A stretch of DNA of 64,000 bases from Osedax fenrisi (Eukaryota > Annelida > Polychaeta > Sabellida > Siboglinidae). Under the pieces are notes generated by a model. The model was not told the origin of the DNA and searched no databases. It was given only the letters and a program-made list of their open reading frames with translations. Both the position numbers and the translations under genes were made by a program. Shown here piece after piece: positions 1 through 12,099 of the stretch. The DNA lies in assembly GCA_964019155.1 (NCBI GenBank), contig OZ025244.1, positions 29,552,995 through 29,616,994 on the forward strand, written 5' to 3'. Each line of letters opens with the position of its first letter. Position 1 is the stretch's first letter.

Positions 1-237
1 TCGATTAAAAAATGACACTATTTAACGATTATTGGTATCGCGCGAAAAAGTAAATCATTTTTTAAAATAATATTTTTTTATTAAATAACAACAATATATG
101 TACCTTTTACCTGTGAATTAGCTGCATACTTAGTAATAAATAGTATGCTAATATTTAGGAAAATTCATACCCTCAAACTAGACATTTTAGGCTATATCTT
201 TTATCTTAATTATTTGTATCGAAATAGTCAAATATGA

Positions 238-246
238 ATAAAATAG
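238..246. repeat. 9-bp target-site duplication, left copy
   Basis: The sequence ATAAAATAG lies directly outside the left end of the MULE-like element and recurs exactly at 3116-3124, directly outside the right end. Nine base pairs is the usual duplication length for Mutator-like insertions. The word is AT-rich, so chance is not excluded, but it falls at both borders. Confidence 0.75.
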
Positions 247-1478
247 GGGAATCATGAAGGGCGGGACACTTTATAAATGAACACTCGTGTGGGAGGTGTG
301 TAGGAGGTAATTGACAGCTGAATATTTCGAGAGTTCAATGTGGGCGGTCTTATATCGTCACGCTCTACTGCACATGCTAATATATTCTGAACGTGTAACA
401 CCTATATGCATAAAATATACTGCGTATACAAATTAACTCCGATTCGTTTATATACCGTGTATACAAATACATACATATGTATTATTTATATAACTATATT
501 TATATACATATATACATATATCCCTACATGCACACATGCATATTTATTATTTATATAAATATATACACAAATACCTACATCCATATATGCGAATTTATAT
601 ATACTTATTTATATCATCAATTATATATTATATTATCCAATGTTATATAGTTAATAGCTGTATGTTGTGGCCACGTGGAAGGCATCACAGTGCACAGTGC
701 ACATATATGTATGCTGGCTATACTATAGGTTACATCTAGTAATCTATGAAGGTGGTAGGCAGGTATGTGGATATCACATGAATCATGGGTTAAGAAGAGG
801 TCGTCATTTTATACTATACTTTACATAGGTAATATATAAAAATATACATTTAGTTACATTATTAGTTATTTATATATACTAGTTATATCATATAAACACT
901 ATTTACTAAATATATACGAATGTATTATAATATATATATATCATCATAACAATATTGAACATGTGTACTATATTGAATCATAGTGTATATTCATCTAGGT
1001 CATCGAGGGATTAAAATTAGATAAAGGACTTTGCTAGTTTATATATAGATGTTACATAATTACACACGCACACAATTCTATATTGACTTAGTTACATATA
1101 CATGTAGGGAAATGCGCACAACATTATTTTGTGTTATCCAATTTGTATATCCATATATTTCTATATAGTAATTAGTTAAATACATTTGATAATGCAAATA
1201 CATATAGCTAGGTGTATTGTATGTATAGTTATATATAATATATTTTAAGTTATATTGTATATGATACAAAAGTATTGAATGTATTTATTTTATTTATTAT
1301 GAAATATATTAATAAATTATAATATGAGTTATATATAATAATAATGATATCATTATATAATACTATGTACACGTAACAAAATAAAAGAAGCTATTCATTA
1401 TCATTATCAACATTGTCATCATCATCATCATTAATTGACATAATATCGTCAGATTGATTGATAAGATAATATCCTCTC
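247..1478 (+). repeat. left inverted arm of the MULE-like element
   Basis: Pairs in inverted orientation with about 1862-3115. Clear matching blocks are the terminal CATGAAGGGCGG, the stretch around 330-420 (TGGGCGGTCTTATATCGT) and the block at 1078-1125 beginning TATTGACTTAGTTACATATA. The inner edge is the (ATC)n run and CGTCAGATTGATTGATAAG near 1448. Only short AT-rich open frames occur in it and none looks real. Confidence 0.85.
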
Positions 1479-1497
1479 AATTTGAGGAACTAGCAAT

Positions 1498-1743
1498 GTG
1501 TGCGGGATGAAGCAGCACATGATGAAGCAACTTGACGTTATATGCGGCGTCAATGGATCTATTCCAACACACATCCAGTCTATACTATTTCGGTGTATTA
1601 GAACCAACAACGATACGGAAGCTTCTCATTGTATACTGAATAAACGTGTCGGTGAACCACACATTAATATGTATAAATTGGTTAACATTATACATGAAAT
1701 GGCAGTTGATTTGGAGCTAACTTGTGCTATGGTTATCATGTAA
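1498..1743 (+). pseudogene. C-terminal fragment of a MULE-type transposase
   Basis: An open frame of about 80 codons fills the unpaired centre of the inverted-repeat element. The segment RTNNDTEASHCILNKRVG, followed by NMYKLVNIIHEMA, matches the pattern seen near the C-terminus of many MULE transposases (TNN-x-x-EGWH...LN-R...Y-x-L-x-x-x-L-x-x-E); here the usual EGWH reads EASH. The family resemblance is recalled, not searched. The DDE catalytic domain is not present anywhere between the arms, so this is a relic of an internally deleted copy. The first in-frame ATG is at 1507. No introns or promoter are evident. Confidence 0.5.
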
Positions 1744-1861
1744 AAAATCAACCGCCAACACAAATCTGTATTTAAATATAATAACCATCTACTGATGGAA
1801 TTATTCGATAAGTATTCTTCGATAGATATTCTTATTAGTATATCTGCATTTGATCTACTAA

Positions 1862-3115
1862 TGAGATGATCTTATCTTATCAATCCATCTGACGATATGA
1901 TATCAATTAATGATGATGACGATGACAATGCTGATAATGATAATGAATAGTTTCTGTTATTTGTTTACGTGTAAATATTATTATCATTATTATTATATAT
2001 CACTCATATTATAATTTATTAATATATTTCATAATTAATAAAATAAATACATTCAATACTTTTGTATCATATACAATATAACGTAACATATATTATATAT
2101 ATAACTATACATACATTACACCTAGCTATATGTATTTGAATTATCAAATGTATTTAACTAATTACTATATAGAAATATATGGATATACAAATTGGATAAC
2201 ACAAAATAATGTTGTGTGCATTTCCCTACATGTATATGTAACTAAGTCAATATAGAATTGTGTGCGTGTGTAATTATGTAACATCTATATATATAAACTA
2301 GCAAAGTCCTTTGTCTCATTTTAATCCCTCGATGACCTAGATTAATATACACTATGATTCAATATAGTACACATGTTCAATATTGTTATGATGCTATAAT
2401 ACATTCGTATATATTTAGTAAATAGTGTTTATATGATATAACTAGTAGTACCTATAAATAAATAACTAATAATGTAACTTAGGGTTTAATTTGTAATTTG
2501 GGTGTAAATGTAAATGTATATTTATATATATTACCTATGTAAAGTATAATATAAAATGACGACCTCTTCTTAACCCATGATTCATGTGATATCCACATAC
2601 CTGCCTACCACCTTCATTGATTACTAGATTTAACCTACACCTATAGTATAGCCAGCATACACAGTGCTGCCTTCCACGTGGCTACAACTATAGCTATTAA
2701 CTATATAACATTAATATATAATTGATGATATAAATAAGATTATATAAATTCGCATATATGGATGTAGGTATGTGTGTGTATATGTGTATATATTTATATA
2801 AATAATAAATATGCATGTGTGCATGTAGGGATATATGTATATATGTATATAAATATAGTTATATAAATAATACATATGTATGTATTTGTATGCACGGTAT
2901 ATAAACGAATCGGAGTTAATTTGTATACGCAGTATATTTTATGCATATAGGTGTTACACGTTCAGAATATATTAGCATGTGCAGTAGAGCGTAACGATAT
3001 AAGACCGCCCACATTGAACTCTCGAAAATTCAGCTGTCAATAGTGAAATGTGACCTCATACACACCTCCCACACGAGTGTTCATTTATAAAGTGTGCCGC
3101 CCTTCATGCATAGCC
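1862..3115 (-). repeat. right inverted arm of the MULE-like element
   Basis: Reverse complement of the left arm with modest divergence. The outer end reads GTGTTCATTTATAAAGTGTG then CCGCCCTTCATG. A short extra stretch near 2480-2515 has no partner on the left, so the arms have acquired separate changes. Confidence 0.85.
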
Positions 3116-3124
3116 ATAAAATAG
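3116..3124. repeat. 9-bp target-site duplication, right copy
   Basis: ATAAAATAG, identical to 238-246, directly follows the right end of the MULE-like element. Confidence 0.75.
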
Positions 3125-3600
3125 TATGTTATCATCCTCTTTCCAATAATATCATTACTTTTATTCTAGTCACAATATAAAAAATCGGTATTATAAACAT
3201 ACATAATTTGTATTAAATAATATCCGAATTTGATTACAATTTCGCTGTTTATCAGACTATTTTATCTAATTTAACATTAAAACATGTATAACAATTATAT
3301 ATAATTTTTTTCTAAAACTTAGTTGTAAAACATTTATATATACTATTATAAATGATTGTATTTTATAGCAGATTATAATAATTATGTAATATTTTTAAAA
3401 TTTAATAAATTTAATATCTTTTCTATTATAAACAAGAAATAATAGCCAATGAAATAATATTGCTAAAACACCTGATAAGAAATTACGAAAATGTTGGGGT
3501 CAACCAATAGAATAATATTTATGATAATATACGAAAATATATTAGCCCTATTTTATTTTTGGAACTTTGAACGTTTTTTATAAGTAGGAAACGCCTGCCA
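3125..3600. other. AT-rich, no gene seen
   Basis: No open frame or motif stands out. The left end of the adjacent MITE copy should lie here, but I could not find a clear terminal repeat. Confidence 0.5.
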
Positions 3601-4132
3601 CATTATCCTAAACACCACACCCCTATATGTCTTAATACGGACACCATATAACCAATCAGCGCATAGCGTATGAACTATTCTGATTTTCATAAAAATGTCG
3701 TGCGCTATAATAATAATACCACAAATAAAGCTATATCTAAAAATTTAATTATTTAGATACTTAAATTGTATTATTAATTAAAATATAATACAAATACATA
3801 AATTATTAACTAATTAAATTAGAATAAATTATTCATAAAATTAATTATAAATAATGTAATTGTAATTTGTCTGATTGATTCATCAATAATATATAGTTTA
3901 TCTAGTGGTATATAGGGTGTCCGTATTATAACACAGGGTTTCCGTATTCGGACACGGGTACCGAATACGGACACCCTCGTTATCTATGGAATTAAAAGAT
4001 TAAATAAAATTTTAAATCACAATAATATCTATAATCGTATATTAATATATTGTAATTTATGAATAAAAATAATGAGTCATAAAATGTTAATACCATTTAT
4101 TGTTAAAGTGTCCGTATTAGGTTACTTTCCCC
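3600..4132. mobile_element. partial Tc1/mariner-type MITE with repeated GTGTCCGTATT motif
   Basis: The right end, reverse-complemented, reads TAGGGGAAAGTAACC then TAATACGGACAC. This matches in layout the terminal repeat of the complete MITE at 27,638-28,593 (TAGGGGAGAGTACTC then GAATACCGACAC), and like it ends next to a TA dinucleotide (4133-4134). The GGTGTCCGTATT word or its complement recurs about six times inside (near 3638, 3917, 3940, 3951, 3963, 4109). Both copies share a CCAATCA-containing core. The left end was not recognised. Confidence 0.6.
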
Positions 4133-4344
4133 TACTAACTTAAATTCACACAAAGATTCCCACTAAATTCATCTTATATATTAATATCTATCATAAATAT
4201 CTATATAATATATCTGTATAACTACATGTCTAACTAGTCAAAGAAACTCCATAACTAGTTAACTGACGATGTATAGTAGACGAATTAATAACTATATTGT
4301 ATATAATTATAATATTACGTGACAGCATCCTAAATATATATATT

Positions 4345-4347
4345 ATG

Positions 4348-4386
<39 letters not shown>

Positions 4387-4687
4387 ACTTTATATCAACA
4401 AGGAGTGTAATATTAGTATATAATATATTATTTTCGTATAACACTTTATTTTATAATATATTATAGAATTAATAAAATTAACAATATATATTGCATATAA
4501 TTCCTATTTCATATCATATATTAATATCACATGTACATTTATCTTTTATTATTAGACAGAAAAAAATAGATTACACCATAGTGAATTTTGTGAATTATAT
4601 GCAAAGTTAATATAAGTATAAAGTATAAAATAAAGGAATTGAAAATATTATTAAACAATAAGTAAATAATTTTTATACATTATATTA

Positions 4688-4724
<37 letters not shown>

Positions 4725-4816
4725 TGCATTGAAATTTAGTTTATATTTATTGATATATCTAAATAATAAATTAAATATAATATGATGCAATACAACGATG
4801 GATAACATATATTCTA

Positions 4817-4868
<52 letters not shown>

Positions 4869-5010
4869 AATACCCTAGATATAAGCACGGGACCTACGAA
4901 ATGATAAAAGTGGAAATATAATAACTATATATATGCCTGTGAAAATCAATTAGAAAGAAATAAAGTAAAGTCAAAATATTTAAATGTCTATATGAGATAG
5001 GAAATACGCA

Positions 5011-5063
<53 letters not shown>
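4345..5063. repeat. cluster of (TA)n microsatellites
   Basis: Four (TA)n tracts of about 35-50 bp at roughly 4347-4381, 4686-4721, 4820-4866 and 5013-5063 in otherwise AT-rich DNA. No gene is seen here. The last tract abuts the 3' end of the neighbouring minus-strand LINE. Confidence 0.85.
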
Positions 5064-5066
<3 letters not shown>

Positions 5067-5124
5067 AATTTGATATATAGATTCTTAAAGATCTAAATAA
5101 TAAAGAATATGATAAAATACTAGT

Positions 5125-8100
5125 TGGATTGTGCCGACGAGTGAAAGGATTCCTGGCGACGTCCATTGTAGCTAATCTACATTACGCTCTGTTTCTAGAA
5201 TTTAATCTGAGATTCGTGATATCTTTAGAGAAATATTTGTGTATGTTGTCTATCCAAGTGCAACGTGGTCTGCCTCTTTTCTTCCCAGTATCATTTGCAA
5301 TTCCATAACATCTACTCTAACAACGTGTCTTAAAAATGATAGGGCCTACTTGACAATTATAGATTCTAGCGTACTTTTAGATTTTATTATATAAATGATC
5401 TCAAGATTCCTCCAACACCATAGTTCGAAAATATAAATCACTACTTTTTTGATAGTCCAGGTTACTGCTCCATAGAGGATAATTTGAAATACAAGTTTTT
5501 GAAAAATCATTATTTTGGTACTTATGCTGATGCCTCTGTCTTTGAATATACCCTTCAGACTTCCAATTATACATTTTCACATTGCGAGTCTTCTTCGCTC
5601 CTTGTCGGTTTCTTCATAATTTGTAATTAGTACTCCCAGGAAGATAAATTTATCAACGATTTCGATATTATTATCATCTACTATTATATTTATTAAATTT
5701 ACCTGTAGTTATCACCTTTATTTTCTTGTTGTTTAAATATAATCAGGATTCTTCGCTTGCTCTTTTGACTTTTGTTATTAGCTTCGTGAGATCATCTTTT
5801 ATTCCCAATATCATAGTAGTGTCATCGGCATATCTAAGATTTGTAAATTTCCATCCTCCTATACCAATGTCTTTATCCTCCTTTTCTAGGATATACCGCA
5901 TTATTCTTTCTGCATAAATATTTAATAGCATTTAAGATAGAATGCATCTTGCCGTACTCCTTTACCAATCGGGTTATTATTTGTCTCACCATACTTTGGA
6001 CTTACAGTCGATTCTTGATTATTGTATAGATTTATCAGGAATACTATAACATTCTCCGGTACTCATATATCTTTGAGAGTGTACCGTAGTCTTTAATGAC
6101 CATACAGAGTTATATACCTTTTTGTAGTTAATGCAGCACATGGAGAGTTCTCTTTGATGATCTCTATCATTTACCATACTCCATCTCAAGTTAAATGTAT
6201 TATTTGTAGTTTTCTACCTTTTCGAAATCCGGCTTGTACTATTTGTAGTTTAGATATGAAGAAGGTTTCAAATATTTTCTGCAATACTCTTAGATGTATG
6301 TTACTAGCATGTGATATTATAGTGATTATTATGTAATTTCCACATTCTTTTATCGCCCTTTTTGTAAATAGGTATATATATGGTTTCTTCTAGTATTTTG
6401 GCCATATTTTTGTTTTCATATGCTAATACACGTACTCGTCATAACTCTTATATCCTCATCATCTCATGCTTTTAGGAAATATATTGGTATTCTGTCGCAA
6501 CCTGGAGCTTTTCTGTTAGATATATGTTGAGTTGCTTCTTTTACTACTATTTCTAATATAGCAGGTTATCCTGATATAAACTCTCATTAAAAATGTCATT
6601 TATATTGGGATCTCTTCTGTAGAGATTTTATGTATATTGTGCTATATCTTTGTTTATATCTTTTTATTCTAAAACCAATATTTCAGCTTGAGCTGCATGT
6701 TCCTGTCATATATTTTATTTCTATAAACAGGTCTCTTGTTTTACCCATTTTATTAATCTCTTAAATATTTTTACATTTTTCTATGATTCTTCGCACTTAT
6801 TACTCTATTGATTTCTTCTGGAATGTTTGGTTATTCTTTATACACTATTCATAGTTTCTTTTATTGCGCATTTCATGTCGTTCTTGTGAATTTTTAAAGC
6901 TTCCTCCTATAGGCATTTTTAAACTTTCTTTCTTTTGACTTTCTGGGCCTTTTTATGCGCTATTCTTTTAGAATATTTCGAATGTAATTTAAGTTCTCTA
7001 TCATCTATTGTCGTTAAACCCATTATTTATCTTTACACCATAGTCAAGTCCATTTTTTTAACATAATATATTGGAATTTTCTTTCATAGTTGTATTAGTT
7101 TGAGATTGATCTTAATATCTGCTATAATAAAATTATGGTCAGTTCCACAATCAGCTCCAGGCAATGTTGCATCTCGATTTATACTGCTGTTCCATCTGGT
7201 CGTGCATAACTTAATATCAATTTGGTTTCTATTATTTTTTTACGGCGATCCCACGTATGAATCTATGGATGAAACTTGAAGAATGTATTCATAATTCTAA
7301 GGTCTATCTAATTTCTACTAAATTCTACAAGTTCATAACCTCGCTCGTTTCTCTCACCCATACCAAAGTTACCAGTAATGTCATTTGATATATCTTCTCC
7401 AACCGTAGCATTCCAGTCATCTATAATATAAATAATATCTCCACTTTGTGTCCGATCTATTAAATATTGTACTATTTCATAAAAAGCTTCTATATCATCT
7501 TCCTCTGAGTCAGATGTAGGGACGAATAGTTGTACTGCAGTTATGTTTATAGGTTTAAACTGTAGGCGTAGTGTGGCAATTCTGTCAATTACTGGGTTAA
7601 AACATGGTTACCATCATATCTTCGGAGTTTATTATTACATATAAATGCCACTCCATTATATTATAATGTCTCCTGTCCATAATAACAGATGTCATGTTCA
7701 TTTGAAATAAAGTATCCCATTCCTATCTATTTCATCTCACTAATTCCTAGAAGATTCATATCAGTATTTTCCATTTATCTCTAGAATACTTCCAAATATT
7801 ATTATATAATGTTATTACGTTACATGTACCGATTATCACTCTTTCTTTTGCTATTCTATGGTTTTTCACTATGATTTATATTGCATAATTCTCGATTGGT
7901 GTTCGTCCTTTCTGATGTAGAGTATAAACGTAATAATCGTTGCACATATTCGTGGCAGGGCAATACTCTTCTCCAGTAGTATACTTAAATACGTCTAACC
8001 TGGGGGAATCGTTTGTCGACTTTATAGCGTTTTGTGTGTTATCTATAATGGGAGTTTTCTTGGGATTACACCAGGGTGGTTTCCCGTTGCCTACTCTAGT

Positions 8101-8350
8101 GCAGCTTCCGATCCATGTATCAGTTTCCATAATGACTCGGAGTTGGGATGGATTTGTTGTTGACCATCTAATAGGTTTCCATCTTCCAATAAGTCCTGCT
8201 ACTGCTTAGGATAATCGACCGCTTCCAGTCGGAAAATTTTCTTTTTCTTTTTGGGTGTACTGAATACACTGAGTACACTGTACTCCCATAGACTTTAGCT
8301 CTCCCGAGTCGAATACAAGTCATTAGCGGGGACTTAATAACATGTTTGAC
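5125..8350 (-). mobile_element. RTE-like LINE (BovB-like), near full length, decayed
   Basis: About 3.2 kb, the usual size of RTE elements. Read on the minus strand it contains, in order, a 5' region (8.35-7.9 kb), an endonuclease domain, a reverse transcriptase and the short C-terminal GRPR-type tail, ending beside a (TA)n tract. The closest pattern I recall is the RTE/BovB group, from blocks such as LRYADDTTMILGIKDDL and QAGFRKGR. Every domain is broken by stops and frameshifts. The end next to the microsatellite is consistent with RTE insertion habits. Clade assignment is from memory of conserved blocks, without a tree. Confidence 0.75.
5140..8200 (-). pseudogene. endonuclease-reverse transcriptase ORF of the RTE-like LINE, inactivated
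   Basis: Minus-strand fragments in several frames. Near 7,830 the start of the apurinic-type endonuclease is visible (IIGTCNVITLY). Near 7,150 its end motif GADCGTDHNFI includes the catalytic SDH-type block, here TDH. At 6,520 is the RT entry block ISNRKAPGCDRIP, and at 6,360 IPIYKKGDKRMW. At 6,230 is VQAGFRKGR. At 5,931-5,743 is an uninterrupted stretch with the catalytic YADD (LRYADDTTMIL). At 5,285 is KKRGRPRCTWIDNI. Stops and shifts occur between all these blocks, so no functional protein is possible. Confidence 0.75.
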
Positions 8351-8640
8351 ACGCTAAAAGAGTCGCGTTCATCCTCCTACATTATTCTAAACAAAATACT
8401 TGACAGAATAACAAAAATATGTTATAGCCATTTTATACCTAAAGTGAAAATAACATATGAAAGGTACCTATTTTTTAAAAGACAACAACAAATATATGAG
8501 GGCATTGAAAGTTATTAAATCTATCTCAAGAACAGAATAAAGAATAAACAAGAAGACTAGAGAATATTAAATACATAAAGAATAACTATAATAAGAACGA
8601 ATACAAGAATACTTATTACGTATATAAAAATAATATAATA
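8351..8640. other. no gene seen
   Basis: AT-rich sequence between the 5' end of the RTE-like LINE and the first Gypsy remnant. No supported feature. Confidence 0.5.
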
Positions 8641-9270
8641 AGAAATACTTGTGATAAATTTGAAAATACACATACATATAGAAACTGTCCAGCTTACAAG
8701 TCTAAATTGTATTGATATAAGGATGCCAACAAGGGATTATAAATTCCTTCGAGAAATAATCCTACCCAATAATAAAACATGGACGAAACTAATCAAAGTT
8801 AGAGTGTCAGGGTTTAATATGAATTTAAAATAGATACAGGAGTAAGTGTAATAATTCTACCTCTTATCAAAATAGTAAAATTACAGTAGATGCATCAAAT
8901 CAAGATATATGTTCTATATTCTCACAAAATATGATAAAGGAAATAGAAAAATGATTGTAGCTCCCAGCCCGTCTATGATTTAAATATAAAATAATTACGC
9001 AGTAATTGTAAAATAAGCCCTAGAAGTTATTTGTGGATTAGAAAAAGTTAACTATTATTTAAACGAAGCAATAATTACAGTATAAACAAATTATAAACCA
9101 TTGTTACTCTATTAGTAAATAAATAAGTCGACAAAAAATACCTATTATAAGCCAAAGGTACATATTGTGACCCATGATATATGTAATTTAAATGAAATAT
9201 ATTCAATGAAATAATAATAGTATAGAGACTCCCTTTTAATATATTCATCATAATTAATAACTTCAATTAT
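8640..9270 (+). pseudogene. Ty3/Gypsy pol remnant (protease site and RNase H)
   Basis: Near 8,832 the frame IDTGVSVIILP carries the D-T-G active site of a retrotransposon aspartic protease. It is out of frame with, and just after, the preceding GFNMNLK. Near 8,892 ITVDASNQDI matches the first RNase H block of Ty3/Gypsy pol (VDAS). Near 8,995 NYAVIVK, a stop, then ALEVICGLEKVNYYL match the E-K-E-x-L-A/ALEKFxxYLYG block, followed by NYKPL for the usual DHKPL. The reverse transcriptase that should lie between protease and RNase H is missing, so this is an internally deleted, stop-ridden relic. Confidence 0.65.
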
Positions 9271-9820
9271 GATAGATATAACAAATTAGTGAAGTATACA
9301 TTTAAACCAAGTAGTTCAATACAACTTAAATAATTGATAACTTTACAAGATTCAGACCATTATTAAAGACAATAATAATGAATATAGAATAAGGATTTGA
9401 AAATAAATATGCCAAAAATATGAAACTTAAAATATATTACGAATATCAAAATACTTGTAGCCACACCTATTGTAAAATATATTACAAAATGTAGTCGAAT
9501 TTATAAACAAGATTTACTTCCTGTTTTACTTAAATACCTTAACTGACTTAACTAATATAAACTTTAAATACTTATGGTTAGTCCCTATCATATTATAACT
9601 ATTAATATCTATATTTATATTACCCAAACTTGTTATGGTGACAGCGGTATCAAAATATATGCATGATAATTACGTTATATAAAAAAAATTAATACAAAAA
9701 TTATTTTCAAAAAAAATATAATTGTCTAGAAATGTTTATTGTATTATATTTGTATTATATTTGTAGTATGAAACTAATAAGAGTTAATTAATTTTATTAC
9801 GATTATAGTTAATTAATACA

Positions 9821-10890
9821 TTGTTTTACATTATTTTTTTTAAAACAATTATTATGACATTGTTACCGGTAACTGTTACTATATTTATCGAAGGAGAAAA
9901 TATCGGATCGATATGGCCTGCTTGGAGGAAAAACTGGACTCAATATTATGTAGCTTGTGAGATGAGTATCAAGAAGCCAACGACTACGATAGCGATATTG
10001 TTAACAATACTAGGATCAATCGGTCAAAAGGGAGACAGGTTAATAAAAACATTGCTAAATAGTTTTGAAAAATACATAGACCAAAGATAAATATACTATA
10101 CTAGAGATTAATGTTTCATAGAAGAAATCAAGTAGAAGGAGAATCATTTGATAAATTTACAACAGAAGTAATAACTATAGGCAACGTTGTAATTTCAAAA
10201 AATTACAGAAGACGAAATCATACGTGACCGATTGATAAACGGTATGAATAATATATCGCTTCGAAAATCAATAATAACAAGAGAAACGATAACCCCAGAA
10301 GAGTTTGTGAGACTATGCAAACAGAAAAATATTGCACAGAAACAGTGCAAAACATTATCCAAAGAATCAAAAGAGTAACAAATACACTATATTGCAGACA
10401 AGAATCAGAGTACATACAAATATAAGAATAAAAATAAGATGTCAGAAAATTCATCAAAAAAACTAATGAAATGTAAATTTTGCGACATGGAATATGTTTG
10501 GGACATGAACAAATTACAAGTATATGGCAAAATATATTCGAATTGTGGACAAAAGAACCATTTCAAAGCAATGTGTTAACAAGGTCAACACAGAAGATGG
10601 TCAACAAGATAATGAGAAATATTTTCAACATACAAGATGACGTGATGATTTTCTCAATAGAGAAGAGAGCAAAAGAAGACTTAATAACATTACAAACTAA
10701 GTGGGGAAATTTAAAATTGCAGATAGATAATGGGGCGAGTGTTAATATAATATCACTAGATAACTATACAAAATTAACAAATGATGTGAATCTGGAGAGA
10801 ATTAGAAAATCCAGTACTATTTGTTTAAATTACAGTATTTGGAGATCGAAAATAGCCAGTTATGGGAGAAATATATTTCTAGTATAGTTA
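9821..10890 (+). pseudogene. Ty3/Gypsy gag and protease remnant (K02A2.6-like)
   Basis: The gag N-terminal part is visible as WPAWRKNWTQYYVACEM near 9,912, followed by an ILLTILG block. Near 10,208 the frame EDEIIRDRLINGMNN matches the gag IRDRxxxGI block. At about 10,472-10,576 a zinc-knuckle region reads CKFCDMEYVWDM then SNCGQKNHFKAMC; the first Cys of the CCHC box is replaced by Tyr. At about 10,700-10,760 is a protease start, KWGNLKLQIDNGASVNIIS, with DNG in place of DT/SG. Order gag, knuckle, protease is that of a Gypsy element; frames change several times. It lies downstream of a separate pol relic, so these are two insertions or a rearrangement. Confidence 0.7.
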
Positions 10891-11038
10891 TAGGTTATAG
10901 GTATAAACTATAGTTATAAGAGGATATATTTAAAGTAAGATCAAACATGTGTATGTATATGTAAATAAGTTAACTAAATAACACATCTATAATAGAACAT
11001 TATCGAGTAGGGGATATATTAGAGTAAGGTTATATATA

Positions 11039-11296
11039 GCCTGGGGTATATGGCTCATTACAATTGTCAAAAGCTAGTAAGCGATATTTCCTAAGTTCGA
11101 CTCCAGCTGGTTCTTATTTTTCTCTCATATTTATCAAGAACTTAATAAGAATTAAATCAAAACTTAAGAAGACAAAAATGTTTATATTTATATTGGGTTG
11201 ACCCCTCTCAGTTTTTTATAATATGTACAATTATATGACTTATGAGGGGTCCATTTGTATCCGCTATTATTATACGTGATTCAATAAATAAATTAA
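11039..11296 (+). mobile_element. tRNA-derived SINE, family B
   Basis: About 255 bp. The tRNA-like head has an A-box-like TATGGCTCATTA and a B-box GTTCGACTCC near 11,096. The body includes TTATCAAGAACTTAATAAG, and the 3' part GAGGGGTCCATTTGTATCCG is followed by GATTCAATAAATAAAT. Other copies are at 30,221-30,483, 57,825-58,070 and 58,335-59,300, all minus. The shared body and tail across four loci define the family. Confidence 0.8.
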
Positions 11297-11299
11297 TAT

Positions 11300-11830
11300 T
11301 ATTAGTAGTATTTATATATATTCATAAGATATATTTAAATAAGTACATAATCTAAATAATACATACCTGGTTATATGCATTCGTCATAACTATATTAGGT
11401 ATTGTGAAATATATAAATATTAAATACATAATTAATGTATTCATTTCTATAAGTGAGGTATTACTATTAAATATACTTGATAAATTATTATAACGCAAAT
11501 ATACAAATATTATAATTATTATAAATATTACAATTATTCTAAAATTAATAAAATTTTAAATAATTCATGTTAATATATAAAATTATTTATTAAACTTTAT
11601 GTAAATGTTGAAGGCTATTCCACCAGTTATTATAGATATTATATTAGATTAAATATAATATTAAATATATAACTGCGGGCATATATGCATATTATACCAA
11701 ATAATATTATTATTGTTATTTTATTATATCACCGTTAAATTATAATATATATTAACAGTTGTGTATACTCTATATATATATATATATAGAAATTATGATA
11801 ATTAATAACGTTCAGTCATCACTTAATTGT
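11300..11830. other. AT-rich, no gene seen
   Basis: Low-complexity AT sequence, including a short (TA)n run near 11,770. No open frame or element end recognised. Confidence 0.5.
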
Positions 11831-11839
11831 TATTATCAC

Positions 11840-12030
11840 CTACATGTATCTTATCACTCATCATCTGCGTACATATTTAGCTTAGCTTTAAATCAAACGT
11901 AGTTGCCATTACGCGGATATCACAGGGCAGCTTATTCCATTCATTTGAAGCGGTGATTCTGAAGACTCTTAAGTGATGATTACGAATGAAGATTATCGGG
12001 CTAACTTCCAGTTTATTTAACCGGAATACG
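11840..12030 (-). pseudogene. C-terminal fragment of an L2/CR1-type LINE ORF2
   Basis: On the minus strand one frame reads FRITASNEWNKLPCDIRV, matching the conserved end of L2/CR1-type proteins (FxxxAxxxWNxLPxxIR, then a short tail). The same block is found in the LINE copies at 13.1 kb, 50.4 kb and 53.8 kb. Nothing else of the element is left here. Confidence 0.65.
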
Positions 12031-12099
12031 TTTATGTAGTTTCGTTATGAATAATTACAATTGTATACGCATATACAATACACACGTGGCTGTATAGTT

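Larger units (their letters stand above)
247..3115 (+). mobile_element. Mutator-like (MULE) DNA transposon with very long inverted arms
   Basis: A 2.87-kb element made of two arms of about 1.25 kb in inverted orientation (about 247-1478 and 1862-3115) around a 0.38-kb centre. The outermost bases are GG on both ends, followed a few bases in by CATGAAGGGCGG in matching inverted positions. It is flanked by the 9-bp direct repeat ATAAAATAG. The centre holds a short open frame resembling the C-terminal part of MULE transposases. Long arms, 9-bp duplication and residual transposase together support Mutator-like. The catalytic part of the transposase is gone, so the copy cannot move itself. Arms differ by scattered substitutions and small indels, so the insertion is old enough to have drifted. 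The strand is that of the internal frame. Confidence 0.8.
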
